DNA from: Bdellovibrio sp. 22V | GTDB lineage: Bacteria; Bdellovibrionota; Bdellovibrionia; Bdellovibrionales; Bdellovibrionaceae | Assembly: GCF_030169785.1 (NCBI RefSeq) | Contig: NZ_CP125854.1 | Location: 1,922,001-1,986,000 of the forward strand | Reading direction: 5' to 3' | Length of the DNA: 64,000 nt | Part shown: positions 26,406 through 35,124 of the stretch, piece after piece | How the letters are laid out: the number at the start of each line of letters is the position of its first letter | How positions within the stretch are numbered: position 1 is the stretch's first letter | The notes under the pieces: model-generated | What the model saw: only the letters and a program-made list of their open reading frames with translations | What the model was told of the DNA's origin: nothing | The model's database searches: none | Translations under genes and position numbers: made by a program

Positions 26406-27917
26406 ATGGGGATCAGGTATTTTTTGGCAATCACCATAGTGGGGCTTGTGCTCTCGCCTTTGCAAGGTCATGCGGATTCTTATGCCGCATGCCACACGAC
26501 ATGCAATGCACGACATCCTAACAATCCTTCCGCGATGTATGAAAACTGTTTACAGGATTGTTATGGAAGCATGAACACTGTTGATCTTCCCGAAGTAGGG
26601 CCCCTCCCTCCTTCTAGACCATCTGACCTCGGTTCGCAAAACACGCGTACCAACGGCAACGGCAATAATCAAAACCAGAACCGCAATCAAAATCAAGGCG
26701 GAAACCAAAATCAACAGCAAGCGAACCAGTGTGTTCAGCAGTTTGAAGCGTTGTTATCTCAGTGCAACTCGCAAGTCGATGAAACCTCTTACCAGTGTGA
26801 TGAAAAAAACGATTCAGGTATGACGGGAGTTGCAGACACCGCTTCGCAGATTGCTCTTTTGATGGGGCAGCAAACGGCGGCGAGTGTGCAAGCCGCGTGC
26901 GGAAAGATGGGGGATTTGTCTCAGGCAGCGCAAGGTGCGGTGGCAGCGTATCGTTTGAATTGCAGTAACTCGATTAAGACATGCCGGGAAACTTGCGATG
27001 CTCCGAAAAACTATGTGAACTCGAACGCAACTTGTTTCAATGGTGGTGCAGGCGCTGCCAATAACGGTGTCTATGCATTGTCGCGCGCGCAGTCCGCTCG
27101 CGATCGTTGCAATAATTTCGATTCGAAAGTTCAACAAGCACAACAAGCTATTCAGAACTATGGAGCGACGGCGGCGAATGCTTCTCAGTGTGAGGAGCAA
27201 ACCAAAGGCGAAGCTACGCCACCGCCGGATGTGTGTAAGCAAAATCCTCAGATCGCAGGATGTACACCTGCGGGTCCCATTGATTGTTCAAAACCTGAAA
27301 TGGCGACAAATAAAGTGTGTGTATGTTCGAAAACTCCCACAGACCCTATGTGTACAAACTTAGGTAAAGCTTCCGACGTTATGGTTGGTGGAGGCTCCTT
27401 TGATCCTGCATCGCGCTTGAATTCGGGATCCAGCGATGACTTCGGTGGTGATATTCCCGACACGCCGGCCATCTCGCACGGCAAATTGCCAAGCGGTGGA
27501 CCCGGTGAAGCTGTCGACGGAAAACAAGGCGCCGGAGCTGATCTTGCGACGAATCCGGGGAGTGGCAGCAGTCTTGCCGGTGCGGGCGGAGGTCGAAGTG
27601 GTGCCGGTGGTGGTGCTGCTGACAACGCGACAGGTGGTGGTTCCGGCTTCTATGGTGGAGGCAGCGGCGGCGGTGTCTTCGGAGGTGGCGGCGGAGGCGG
27701 CGGCGCTCGAGGTGCCGCGGGCTCTTACGGTAAAGTCGGCGCGAATGGAAAAGCGCCGGGTGCAGATCTTCGTCAGTTTCTTCCAGGCGGAAAATTTGAT
27801 CCGCGACGAGGAGTTGCGGGAGTGTCAGGACCTGATGGCATCACGGGACCTCACTCAAATATTTGGCAAAAGATTCAGAATCGATATCAAGTGGTCAGCC
27901 CTTCGTTGATCCCTTGA
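26406..27917 (+). CDS. Secreted Cys-rich/Gly-rich surface protein, tandem paralogue A
   Basis: The 503-residue protein has a signal peptide ending GHAD. Modules: a small Cys module (about 25-60, four Cys), an Asn/Gln-rich low-complexity linker (about 78-105), a helical Cys core (about 107-305, starting QCVQQFEALL, with QNYGATAANASQCEEQT and PPPDVCKQNPQIAGC), a long Gly/Ser-rich segment (about 375-445), and a conserved C-terminal tail with LRQFLPGGKFDPRRG and NIWQKIQNRYQV. It shares the core, Gly region and tail with the next gene, but the N-terminal module differs. Nothing identifies an enzyme; an exported structural, adhesive or fibre-associated role is inferred. Confidence 0.75.
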   Translation: MGIRYFLAITIVGLVLSPLQGHADSYAACHTTCNARHPNNPSAMYENCLQDCYGSMNTVDLPEVGPLPPSRPSDLGSQNTRTNGNGNNQNQNRNQNQGGNQNQQQANQCVQQFEALLSQCNSQVDETSYQCDEKNDSGMTGVADTASQIALLMGQQTAASVQAACGKMGDLSQAAQGAVAAYRLNCSNSIKTCRETCDAPKNYVNSNATCFNGGAGAANNGVYALSRAQSARDRCNNFDSKVQQAQQAIQNYGATAANASQCEEQTKGEATPPPDVCKQNPQIAGCTPAGPIDCSKPEMATNKVCVCSKTPTDPMCTNLGKASDVMVGGGSFDPASRLNSGSSDDFGGDIPDTPAISHGKLPSGGPGEAVDGKQGAGADLATNPGSGSSLAGAGGGRSGAGGGAADNATGGGSGFYGGGSGGGVFGGGGGGGGARGAAGSYGKVGANGKAPGADLRQFLPGGKFDPRRGVAGVSGPDGITGPHSNIWQKIQNRYQVVSPSLIP

Positions 27918-27952
27918 TCGTGTCTCTTTTTGAGACACTCAGGAACGTTCTT

Positions 27953-27980
27953 TTAAGTTCGTCCTCATATGTTCCGATAA
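27953..27980 (+). promoter_or_regulatory. Possible FliA promoter of secreted paralogue B
   Basis: TTAAGTTC (27953-27960, 6 of 8 to the FliA -35) and TCCGATAA (27973-27980, 7 of 8 to the -10) are 12 bp apart, one more than the usual 11. The ATG lies 9 nt after the -10, so the transcript would have almost no leader. Confidence 0.45.
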
Positions 27981-27989
27981 ACTCGGAGC

Positions 27990-29450
27990 ATGGGGAATGT
28001 TTTCTATTCAGTAATACTCTTAGCGATCAGTCTTTTCACTTTTCCTGAAGACGCGTATGCCCGTTGTCGAGCTCAATGTGCTGAAGGTTTTAAATGCGTA
28101 TACAATTCTCGAGGGCATGAAATGTGTGAACCGGAGCGCCGTGATGAATGCACACGGCAGCTCGGCGAGTGCTATCCTGGATATAGTGCGCGACTTAATA
28201 GCGCGGGCTCGTGCGAATGTCTTCCAAATTCAAACAACAATAATAATAACAATAACAACAATACAGCTATTGACTGTCGTACGCAGTTCAACAATCTGTT
28301 GCAATCTTGCCAAACGCAAATTCAGGAAACGTCTTATACCTGTGATGAAAAAAATGATTCTGGTATGAACGGTGTTGCTGATACGGCTTCGCAAGTTTCT
28401 CTTTTATTCGGCCAGCAAACGGCGGCAAGTATTCAAGCCGCTTGTTCAAGAATGGCGGGTTTAACCCAAGCGGCGCAAGGTGCAGTGGCTGCGTATCGAT
28501 TGTTATGCAGTAGTTCCATTGGCCAGTGTCGATCGACTTGTGCGGCAGCGGCGGATTTTATTCGTGCGAATCCAAATTGTTCGCCTGTAAGTGCAGAGAA
28601 TGTGCAAATGTTGTCTTCTGCGGAATCGCAGGCAAAACGTTGCGACGACTTCCAGTCTAAAGTGGCGGAAGCGCAACAAGCGATTCAAAACTATGGCGCG
28701 ACGGCTGCGAATGCGGCTCAGTGTGAAGAGCAAACAAGCGGAGACGCAACACCGCCACCTGATGTCTGTAAACAGAACCCACAAATTGCGGGTTGTACGC
28801 CAACGGGACCGATCGATTGTTCAAAGCCGGAAATGGCGACGAATAAAATCTGTGTGTGTACGAAGACTCCGACAGATCCGATATGTATTACTCAAGCAAA
28901 ACCGGATACCAGTGTTGGCGTTGGCGGCAGCATCGACTCGTCATCGCGAAAACTTGCAGCAAGCACAGGCGATAGCGGTCTTGGGGATATTCCCGGTTTG
29001 CCAGGTTTAGAGCATGGCAAATTGCCAAGTGGCGGAAGCGGCGAAGCCGTCGACGGAAAACAAGGTGCCGGCGCAAATCTGGGTTCTGATGGCGGCGGCA
29101 GCGGCGGCGGTCCCTCTGGAAGAGGCGGCGGTGGCGCGGCAGGTGAAGACGATTCACAAGCTGTCACAGCGGGTTTCTATGGCGGAGGCAGTGGCGCTGG
29201 TGGAGCCTTCGGCGGCGGATCAGGTCGCTACGGTGCGGGCGCAGCTGGAAATTATGCAGGGGCGGCAGGAGCAAACGGTCAGGCTGGAAATGGTCCTGAC
29301 TTACGAAGATTTTTACCTGGTGGTCAATTCGATCCTAAACGCGGTCTTTCAGGAATGGGCGGCCCGGATGGAATCACAGGACCGCATACAAATATCTGGC
29401 AAAAGATTCAGAACCGCTACAGAGTGATGAGTCCTTCACTTCTGCCATAA
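27990..29450 (+). CDS. Secreted Cys-rich/Gly-rich surface protein, tandem paralogue B
   Basis: The 486-residue protein has a signal peptide ending DAYA. The N-terminal module (about 25-78) has eight Cys and differs from paralogue A. An uninterrupted run of ten Asn, encoded by AAC/AAT repeats near 28232-28261, links it to the shared core (IDCRTQFNNLL onward, with QNYGATAANAAQCEEQT), the Gly-rich region and the tail ending YRVMSPSLLP. The core is close in sequence to paralogue A, so the pair arose by tandem duplication with the tip exchanged or diverged. Function unknown; exported. It converges on lysC with an 8-bp gap. Confidence 0.75.
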   Translation: MGNVFYSVILLAISLFTFPEDAYARCRAQCAEGFKCVYNSRGHEMCEPERRDECTRQLGECYPGYSARLNSAGSCECLPNSNNNNNNNNNNTAIDCRTQFNNLLQSCQTQIQETSYTCDEKNDSGMNGVADTASQVSLLFGQQTAASIQAACSRMAGLTQAAQGAVAAYRLLCSSSIGQCRSTCAAAADFIRANPNCSPVSAENVQMLSSAESQAKRCDDFQSKVAEAQQAIQNYGATAANAAQCEEQTSGDATPPPDVCKQNPQIAGCTPTGPIDCSKPEMATNKICVCTKTPTDPICITQAKPDTSVGVGGSIDSSSRKLAASTGDSGLGDIPGLPGLEHGKLPSGGSGEAVDGKQGAGANLGSDGGGSGGGPSGRGGGGAAGEDDSQAVTAGFYGGGSGAGGAFGGGSGRYGAGAAGNYAGAAGANGQAGNGPDLRRFLPGGQFDPKRGLSGMGGPDGITGPHTNIWQKIQNRYRVMSPSLLP

Positions 29451-29458
29451 GCGCCATC

Positions 29459-30646
29459 TTAAATAAGTTGATGCAAGCTTTCGATAACTTGTTTGCGAAG
29501 GGGAGCATCAACTAAAACAGTCACGCTCATCGCGCTCATCATAAGTTTGCGGCTATTCAATTTTCTATCTGAAAGAATATTCAAAACTTGTTGCGTGATT
29601 TGCGGCGACGTTGCGCCCGTGCACGTCAATGTCACTGTTGAGAAATCCGTGGGTTGCAGTGAAAAATCAGGATGATTCAAAAGTTCTCGTTTCACGGCGC
29701 CAACAATTTCTTGCGGACCCGTCAAAAGCATCTCGGTTTTCTCGTGATTCATTTCGCAGTGAAGTAGCTGCGGGAATGCGATCTGCTTGTCGTCGAAAAG
29801 CGTTTGCAGATTTTTAAGAGCGGTTGCTGGATTTTTTTCTTTGCAAAGAATGCCGACCACAGTTTCGTGGGAGTTCAAAGAAAGAGCTTTGCAGGATTCA
29901 AACATATTCGATCCTTTTTTAACAATCGTTCCATCGGAAGTTTTACTTGAAGCAGGGCCAATGTACAAAGTGACGTCGCGAAGTTTTGCGAGTTCCACCG
30001 AACGGTAGTGCAAAACTTTGGCGCCCCAGAAAGTCATCTCCATCAACTGATCATAGCTGAGTTCTTGCAAAGGACGCGCGGTCTTCACAACATTAGGATC
30101 GGCCGTGAATACTGCGGGAACGTCTTTAAGTATCTCGCAGCGTTCAGCATTAAAGGCCGCCGCCATTGCGACAGCAGAAGTGTCAGAGCCGCCACGACCC
30201 AATGTCGTGATTTCTTTTGTCACAGGGGAAACACCCTGAAAGCCCGCGAGGATAACAACTTTATTGTTTTTTAAAGCTTCTTCCACACGGAACGGTTTGA
30301 CGTCTTGAATGAAAGCATTGACGTGGGATTCGTCGGTGAAAATGCCAGCCTGACTTCCTGTGAAGCTGATCGCGGGACAACCCAGGTCATTGAGCGCCAT
30401 GCTCATCAGCGACATACTGATTCTTTCGCCGACCGTGAGAAGCATATCCATCTCGCGGCGTTGTGGATGTCCGGAAACTTGGTTTGCCAGATCAATCAAA
30501 GAGTTCGTGGTTTTCCCCATGGCGCTGACAACGATCACCAGGGAGTTTTCTTTAGCTTGTTCAGAAATTCTTGCGGCGACGGATTTGATCTTTTCGGGAT
30601 CAGCTAAGGTCGCTCCACCATATTTTTGAACAATTAAGGGTTTCAT
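29459..30646 (-). CDS. lysC: Aspartate kinase
   Basis: The 395-residue enzyme phosphorylates aspartate, the first step to lysine, diaminopimelate, threonine and methionine. The kinase domain begins VQKYGGATLAD (KxGG motif) and contains FTGSQAGI, TLGRGGSDTSAVA and EILKDVPAVFTADP. The C-terminal third carries two ACT domains for allosteric control, starting near TVVGILCKEK. Its ATG overlaps the stop of the upstream lytic transglycosylase (ATGA), tying supply of diaminopimelate to a wall hydrolase in one transcript. Confidence 0.95.
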   Translation of the reverse strand: MKPLIVQKYGGATLADPEKIKSVAARISEQAKENSLVIVVSAMGKTTNSLIDLANQVSGHPQRREMDMLLTVGERISMSLMSMALNDLGCPAISFTGSQAGIFTDESHVNAFIQDVKPFRVEEALKNNKVVILAGFQGVSPVTKEITTLGRGGSDTSAVAMAAAFNAERCEILKDVPAVFTADPNVVKTARPLQELSYDQLMEMTFWGAKVLHYRSVELAKLRDVTLYIGPASSKTSDGTIVKKGSNMFESCKALSLNSHETVVGILCKEKNPATALKNLQTLFDDKQIAFPQLLHCEMNHEKTEMLLTGPQEIVGAVKRELLNHPDFSLQPTDFSTVTLTCTGATSPQITQQVLNILSDRKLNSRKLMMSAMSVTVLVDAPLRKQVIESLHQLI

Positions 30647-31599
30647 TCCAAGGCCACTTTCCGATTCTGATAGACATAGGATGAAACAAGTCTTCCGGCC
30701 CCTTTAGGAACGCGGATGAAGTGCTTCTCCACTTGGCGAGGAATGTAACCTAAATAGAGTTCGGCGTTCAAATCTTTTAATGACTTTCTCGTGATGCCTA
30801 AATGGTCGGCGAGAGGTCCCAAATCTGTGCCACCCGGCACGAGGACAACCTCGTACTCCAGTGGATCCATTTTCTCTAAGTCGCGAAATCCGTAAAGATT
30901 TGGGGCTTTCGCGATCAACATTGCGGCCAGGATTTTAGGTACGTATTCTTGTGTCTCTTCCGGTAAAGCTTTGAGTTGTATGAGAGACCAGTAATCTTTC
31001 GTGCCGTATTTTTTAATCTGTCGACGCAGACCGTTTTCACCCATGTTGTAACTTGCAGCGACCAGATACCATGAGCCGAACTCAGAATAAAGATCACGCA
31101 AGTAGCGCGTGGCTGCCAAGGTCGACTTTTTCAAATCGCGGCGCTCATCCAACCACCAACTTTTACTTAAACCATAGCGTGAACCTGTCGCTTCGATGAA
31201 TTGCCAGGGGCCGACGGCATCCGCGGTGCTGATGGCGTTGGGAGCAAAACCGCTTTCGATCATCACCATGTAAGCTAAATCCAAAGGAAGACCTGCGCGT
31301 TTCAGTTCTTCTTGAATAAACGGCATGTACTTATAGGAACGCTGCAACCATTCGCGGAACCATTTGTTCCCGCGGCTTTGATAATACGCGACCCACTTGC
31401 TGACTTTTTTGTTATAAGTGACGGGCAAATCAAAAATCAGATTGTCAGACTGTGCGTGCGTTGAACGTGCCGTCAGAGTTTTTAATTTTTCCTTCAATGT
31501 GAGCGCGGGTGCAGGCGCCGCCACAGTTGCAGGGCGGTTTTCTGCTTGCGCAAACGAAGATAATGTCAGGGCGAAAATCAGGGCGGCACACGTTCTCAT
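30643..31599 (-). CDS. Membrane-bound lytic murein transglycosylase (MltD-like, SLT domain)
   Basis: Starting at 31599 gives 318 residues with a signal peptide ending AQAEN; the longer frame begins far upstream without signal-like sequence. The SLT domain (about 105-225) has the catalytic Glu in MVMIESGFAPNA, the AVGPWQFI motif and the YNMGENGLRR motif typical of family 1 lytic transglycosylases. The C-terminal 80 residues (GGTDLGPLADHLGITRKSLKDLN) look like one LysM peptidoglycan-binding repeat. It cleaves glycan strands to 1,6-anhydro products. It is divergent from the flagellar operon. Confidence 0.9.
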   Translation of the reverse strand: MRTCAALIFALTLSSFAQAENRPATVAAPAPALTLKEKLKTLTARSTHAQSDNLIFDLPVTYNKKVSKWVAYYQSRGNKWFREWLQRSYKYMPFIQEELKRAGLPLDLAYMVMIESGFAPNAISTADAVGPWQFIEATGSRYGLSKSWWLDERRDLKKSTLAATRYLRDLYSEFGSWYLVAASYNMGENGLRRQIKKYGTKDYWSLIQLKALPEETQEYVPKILAAMLIAKAPNLYGFRDLEKMDPLEYEVVLVPGGTDLGPLADHLGITRKSLKDLNAELYLGYIPRQVEKHFIRVPKGAGRLVSSYVYQNRKVALE

Positions 31600-31779
31600 G
31601 AATTCAATTATGAAGCCGATTCTTTGACACTGTCGACAAAGAACTGACAACACTCTGGCACCATCGACAAAGGTCAATGCTCGGTCAGATCCAAAAAAAC
31701 TTGAGTCCATAATTTTCTTTCTCGACAGAAGTCGAGCTTGGGAGCTTTTTCCTAGACTAAAATCCGTCCTGTCAAAACA

Positions 31780-31795
31780 TGGCACACGCCTTGCT
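31780..31795 (+). promoter_or_regulatory. Sigma-54 promoter of the flgF operon
   Basis: TGGCAC (31780-31785), five bases (ACGCC), TTGCT (31791-31795) matches the -24/-12 consensus TGGCAC-N5-TTGCW at every fixed position. It is 26 bp before the flgF ATG, with GTGGAGG as ribosome site between. Expression should need RpoN and a bacterial enhancer-binding protein not encoded in this window. Confidence 0.9.
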
Positions 31796-31821
31796 TTCCA
31801 ACAAAGTGTGGAGGAGTGTGA

Positions 31822-32637
31822 ATGGGAACAAAAGGCGTATATTCAGCCCTAAGTGGAGCGATGGCTCAAAGTTTAAAGTTGGATACGATTGCCAATAACT
31901 TGGCGAACGTGAACACTCCCGCGTTCAAACGCGACCAGCAACTCTTCCAGGAATATTTAACGGCTAACGAAAAACCTCCAGAGACGACACAGATTCCCCG
32001 CGACGTGGCTTCCATTGAAAGCTTCTATAACATGCAAGGTGGCGACAAAAGTTATGTCGACACCAAAGGCACATTCACTGATTTCTCGCAAGGCGGTTTG
32101 AAGCCGACAGGGAATGCTTTGGATGTCGCGATTGACGGCAAAGGATTTTTTGAGATCGCAACTCCAGGCGGAGTGAAACTGACTCGTGCAGGTAATTTTA
32201 CGTTGGATGGCAACGGTCAACTGGTTACGAAAGAAGGTTATCCGGTTTTGAGTGCCGGTGAACCTGGCGCTGATCCCGCGACACGTGTGATTCGTACAAC
32301 GGGCGCAGGTCCTTTGACGATCTCTGATAACGGAGAAGTTTTCGAAGGGACCGAAGCCATCGGTCGTCTTTCGCTTGTGAACGTCAATAATGTCGATTCT
32401 TTGCAAAAAGTCGGCGGATCTCTTTATACATTCAAAGCAAACAGCACTCCTGATATGACCAATATTAACAATCCAAGCTTGAAGCAGGGGTTTCTGGAAA
32501 CGTCGAATGTCAATATCGTGCAAGAGATGACAGATATGATCTCCACCAATCGTATCTTCGAGAGCACGCAGAAAGCCATCAGCGCTTATGATCAGATGGC
32601 TGATAAAATGGTCAACGTGGTGGGAAAAACTAATTAA
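31822..32637 (+). CDS. flgF: Flagellar basal-body rod protein FlgF
   Basis: The 271-residue proximal-rod protein has the N-terminal rod/hook motif (LKLDTIANNLANVNTPAFKR), a middle GFFEIATPGGVKLTRAGNF segment and the C-terminal axial helix with SNVNIVQEMTDMI. It starts with MGTKGVYSALSGAM as in other FlgF proteins. First gene of the operon, directly downstream of the sigma-54 promoter; flgG follows after 28 bp. Confidence 0.95.
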   Translation: MGTKGVYSALSGAMAQSLKLDTIANNLANVNTPAFKRDQQLFQEYLTANEKPPETTQIPRDVASIESFYNMQGGDKSYVDTKGTFTDFSQGGLKPTGNALDVAIDGKGFFEIATPGGVKLTRAGNFTLDGNGQLVTKEGYPVLSAGEPGADPATRVIRTTGAGPLTISDNGEVFEGTEAIGRLSLVNVNNVDSLQKVGGSLYTFKANSTPDMTNINNPSLKQGFLETSNVNIVQEMTDMISTNRIFESTQKAISAYDQMADKMVNVVGKTN

Positions 32638-32665
32638 TTAAAAGTATAAACGGAAGGATTCGTGA

Positions 32666-33451
32666 ATGCTTAAGAGTTTGAATACAGCAGCAACGGGCAT
32701 GGCGGCACAACAGACGAATATGGATGTTATCGCCAATAACATCGCCAACGTTTCAACGGCGGGTTTTAAAAGATCTCGTGCTGAGTTTGAAGATCTCATG
32801 TATCAAACGCAGAAGGAACCGGGCACAGCCACAGGGATGAATTCTTATTCTCCGAATGGCGTGCAAACAGGTTTGGGCGTTCGCACAGCCGCGATCCAAA
32901 AAGATTTTGCGGGTGGAAATGCGCAAGTCACAAAAAATCCTTTGGATATTCAAATCGAGGGCTCCGGCTTTTTCCAAATTCTGACTCCAGATGGGCAGGT
33001 TGCTTACACGCGTGATGGCGCTTTCAAAAAAGATCCGCAAGGTCGTATTGTTGATAAAAATGGAAATGCTTTGCAGCCGGAAATCACGGTTCCGCCTGAT
33101 GTTTCGGGAATTGAAGTGGCTCCGAATGGCGAAGTGCGCGTGATTCAAGGTTTGAGCGACGCTCCGACGACAATCGGTCAGATTGACATCGTGAACTTTG
33201 TCAATCCGGCGGGCCTCAAAGCTTTGGGTAAAAATCTTTTCGCGCAAACTCCATCCAGCGGGCAAGCAATTGCGTCTCGCCCTGGTTTGAATGGTACTGG
33301 TTATCTTGCGCAAGGACAGCTGGAGTCGAGCAACGTGAACATCGTCGACGAGATGGTGAACATGATCACGTCGCAAAGAGCTTACGAAACAAATTCTAAA
33401 GTAATCCAAGCATCCGATCAGATGCTTCAGTCGATCAATAGCATGAGATAG
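32666..33451 (+). CDS. flgG: Flagellar distal rod protein FlgG
   Basis: The 261-residue length is nearly identical to the family norm. Motifs: LNTAATGMAAQQTNMDVIANNIANVST at the N-terminus (longer run described by its two parts), GFFQILTPDGQVAYTRDGAF in the middle and SSNVNIVDEMVNMI with QRAYETNSK at the C-terminus. FlgG polymerises as the distal rod through the P and L rings encoded just downstream. Confidence 0.96.
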   Translation: MLKSLNTAATGMAAQQTNMDVIANNIANVSTAGFKRSRAEFEDLMYQTQKEPGTATGMNSYSPNGVQTGLGVRTAAIQKDFAGGNAQVTKNPLDIQIEGSGFFQILTPDGQVAYTRDGAFKKDPQGRIVDKNGNALQPEITVPPDVSGIEVAPNGEVRVIQGLSDAPTTIGQIDIVNFVNPAGLKALGKNLFAQTPSSGQAIASRPGLNGTGYLAQGQLESSNVNIVDEMVNMITSQRAYETNSKVIQASDQMLQSINSMR

Positions 33452-33454
33452 TGG

Positions 33455-34387
33455 ATGAAGAAGTTCTTTTTTGTTCTCTTCTTTTTAAGTTTTAACGTCT
33501 TGGCGGGTCGCCCCGAAGTCTCCATTCCCGGAAGTGTTGAGGTTTCGCAAAGACCGCTTTTGCGTTTAAGCGATATTGCGGTCGTGACAAATGGGAATGA
33601 CGAATTGCTTTCTTTTTTGGAAAGCATCGTGATCCGCGAAGATGCCAGAGAACTTCTTTTGTCGCAAAAGCTTGAATCCCAAGAAATTCTTGGGAAAGTT
33701 CGTGCGGCGATGAAGTCGCAAGAAGGACTTAAAAAGATCAATCCTTCATTTAAAATTCCTTCCGAAGTAAAGGTCGCTTTTGCGTCGACACCGATTTCGC
33801 GCCAAGAAATGGAAAGAAGAATTATCAACGTATTGCAGGCACGTTGCCATGAATGTGAATATAAGGTGACGGTGCAGAGCACGCCCCAGCCGGCGAATAA
33901 AGACTGGCAGCTCGATTTTACGCAGCTTTCAGGCAAAGGTGGGTTCCTTTTACCGGTGCGTGACGGAGATCAGCGTCAATTAAAGTGGATCTCGGGAAAC
34001 ATTCGTGTGTCCCAATTAACCCCGGTGGCGACTCGCTTGATCTTACAAGGAGAGAGGGTTCAGCCCGAAGATATTCGCATGACTATGACCGATGTGACTT
34101 TCGCTAAGGATGGCGCGCTTCGCATCGAGGATATTCAGGGGCAGTTGGCGGCCCGCTCTCTTCCCGTTGGAACGACTATTTGGTCTTCCGATCTCAAACG
34201 TGAACCGGCAGCTAAGAGGGGACAGATTGTTAAAGCGCTTTTGGGTGACGAGAACTTTGAAATCTCCGTCAACATGGTGGCTGAAGACAACGGCTTTGTC
34301 GGAGACGTGATTAAAGTAAAAAATCTTGAAACTCAAAAAGTTCTTTCCGGCATTGTGACTGAAAAAGGTGTGGTGAAATTACAATGA
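33455..34387 (+). CDS. flgA: Flagellar P-ring assembly chaperone FlgA
   Basis: The 310-residue protein has a signal peptide ending VLAG. The C-terminal SAF-like region contains RLILQGERVQPEDIRMTMTD, GTTIWSSDL and RGQIVKALLGDENFEIS, followed by DVIKVKNLETQKVLSGIV, the conserved end of FlgA. It acts in the periplasm to help FlgI assemble. The N-terminal 140 residues are diverged. It starts 3 bp after flgG and overlaps flgH by 4 bp. Confidence 0.9.
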   Translation: MKKFFFVLFFLSFNVLAGRPEVSIPGSVEVSQRPLLRLSDIAVVTNGNDELLSFLESIVIREDARELLLSQKLESQEILGKVRAAMKSQEGLKKINPSFKIPSEVKVAFASTPISRQEMERRIINVLQARCHECEYKVTVQSTPQPANKDWQLDFTQLSGKGGFLLPVRDGDQRQLKWISGNIRVSQLTPVATRLILQGERVQPEDIRMTMTDVTFAKDGALRIEDIQGQLAARSLPVGTTIWSSDLKREPAAKRGQIVKALLGDENFEISVNMVAEDNGFVGDVIKVKNLETQKVLSGIVTEKGVVKLQ

Positions 34388-35124
34388 TGATGCGATGGAG
34401 TGTTTTAGTACTAATGGTGTTGTCGACAGGATGCGCGACGATGAACGATTTGTGGTCTTCATTGAATTCTCCCGCTGAATCAGCGCCCCTGGAGAACATC
34501 AAATCCGCACCTCGTTATTCAGATAATCAAAACATGGGTGTGCCGACCGACCGTCAGTACAAACGCATGACTCGCAATCGTCTTGAAGAGGAATCGGATC
34601 TAGGCAGCAGCGCCGGATCGACATGGGTGATGGAAGGCCAAGGCGCTTATCTTTTCGCGCAAAACAAAATGCGTCGTGAAGGCGATTTACTGAACGTGAA
34701 ATTGGACGGCCCGGCTTTGAAACAAGTAGAAACGAAAGTTTCCGTGATCAAAAAATTGTTGAAGCAGTTGGAAGAACAACAACAGCAACAACTGAACAAT
34801 TCCTTGGCGCAAAACGGAGATGACCCTTCTCGCGCACCGGCTTCCGAGCAGAAAAAGCCAGAGCCTGTGAAAGAGGAAAAGGACGACAAAGAAGGTCTCG
34901 CCGATGTTGAGAACATTCCAACACGCATCGTGGAAAAGTTGGCTGACGGAAATTATCGTATCAAAGGGCAGCAGCCTTTTATGATCGGCAAACGTGAATA
35001 CAAAGTGATCGTGACGGGCTTGATCCGTCCGGAAGATTTCAATGACCAAGGAATCACATCCGAAAAACTTTTAGATCCTCAGTACGACGTGGTCAGCATC
35101 AGAAGGAACGCACGCAATGAATAG
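34384..35124 (+). CDS. flgH: Flagellar L-ring lipoprotein FlgH with a charged, Gln-rich insertion
   Basis: The 246-residue protein has a good lipobox (LSTGC). FlgH core strands are WVMEGQGAYLFAQNKMRREGDLLNVKL before and PTRIVEKLADGNYRIKGQQ after a central segment. That segment (about residues 118-180) is a helical, Gln/Glu/Lys-rich stretch (QLEEQQQQQLNN) with Pro and acidic residues, replacing the usual Ser/Gly-rich loop. FlgH forms the outer-membrane bushing. ATG triplet repeats at the start allow three possible start codons; the first overlaps the flgA stop. Confidence 0.88.
   Translation: MMMRWSVLVLMVLSTGCATMNDLWSSLNSPAESAPLENIKSAPRYSDNQNMGVPTDRQYKRMTRNRLEEESDLGSSAGSTWVMEGQGAYLFAQNKMRREGDLLNVKLDGPALKQVETKVSVIKKLLKQLEEQQQQQLNNSLAQNGDDPSRAPASEQKKPEPVKEEKDDKEGLADVENIPTRIVEKLADGNYRIKGQQPFMIGKREYKVIVTGLIRPEDFNDQGITSEKLLDPQYDVVSIRRNARNE

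Noticed and set aside
28232-28265. AAC/AAT run as a phase-variable microsatellite
   Set aside because: Units are three bases, so slippage changes Asn number without shifting frame; it is a linker-length feature at most.
31661-31680. Second TGGCAC (near 31660) upstream of flgF as a sigma-54 site
   Set aside because: It is not followed by TTGC at the required spacing; only the copy at 31780 fits.
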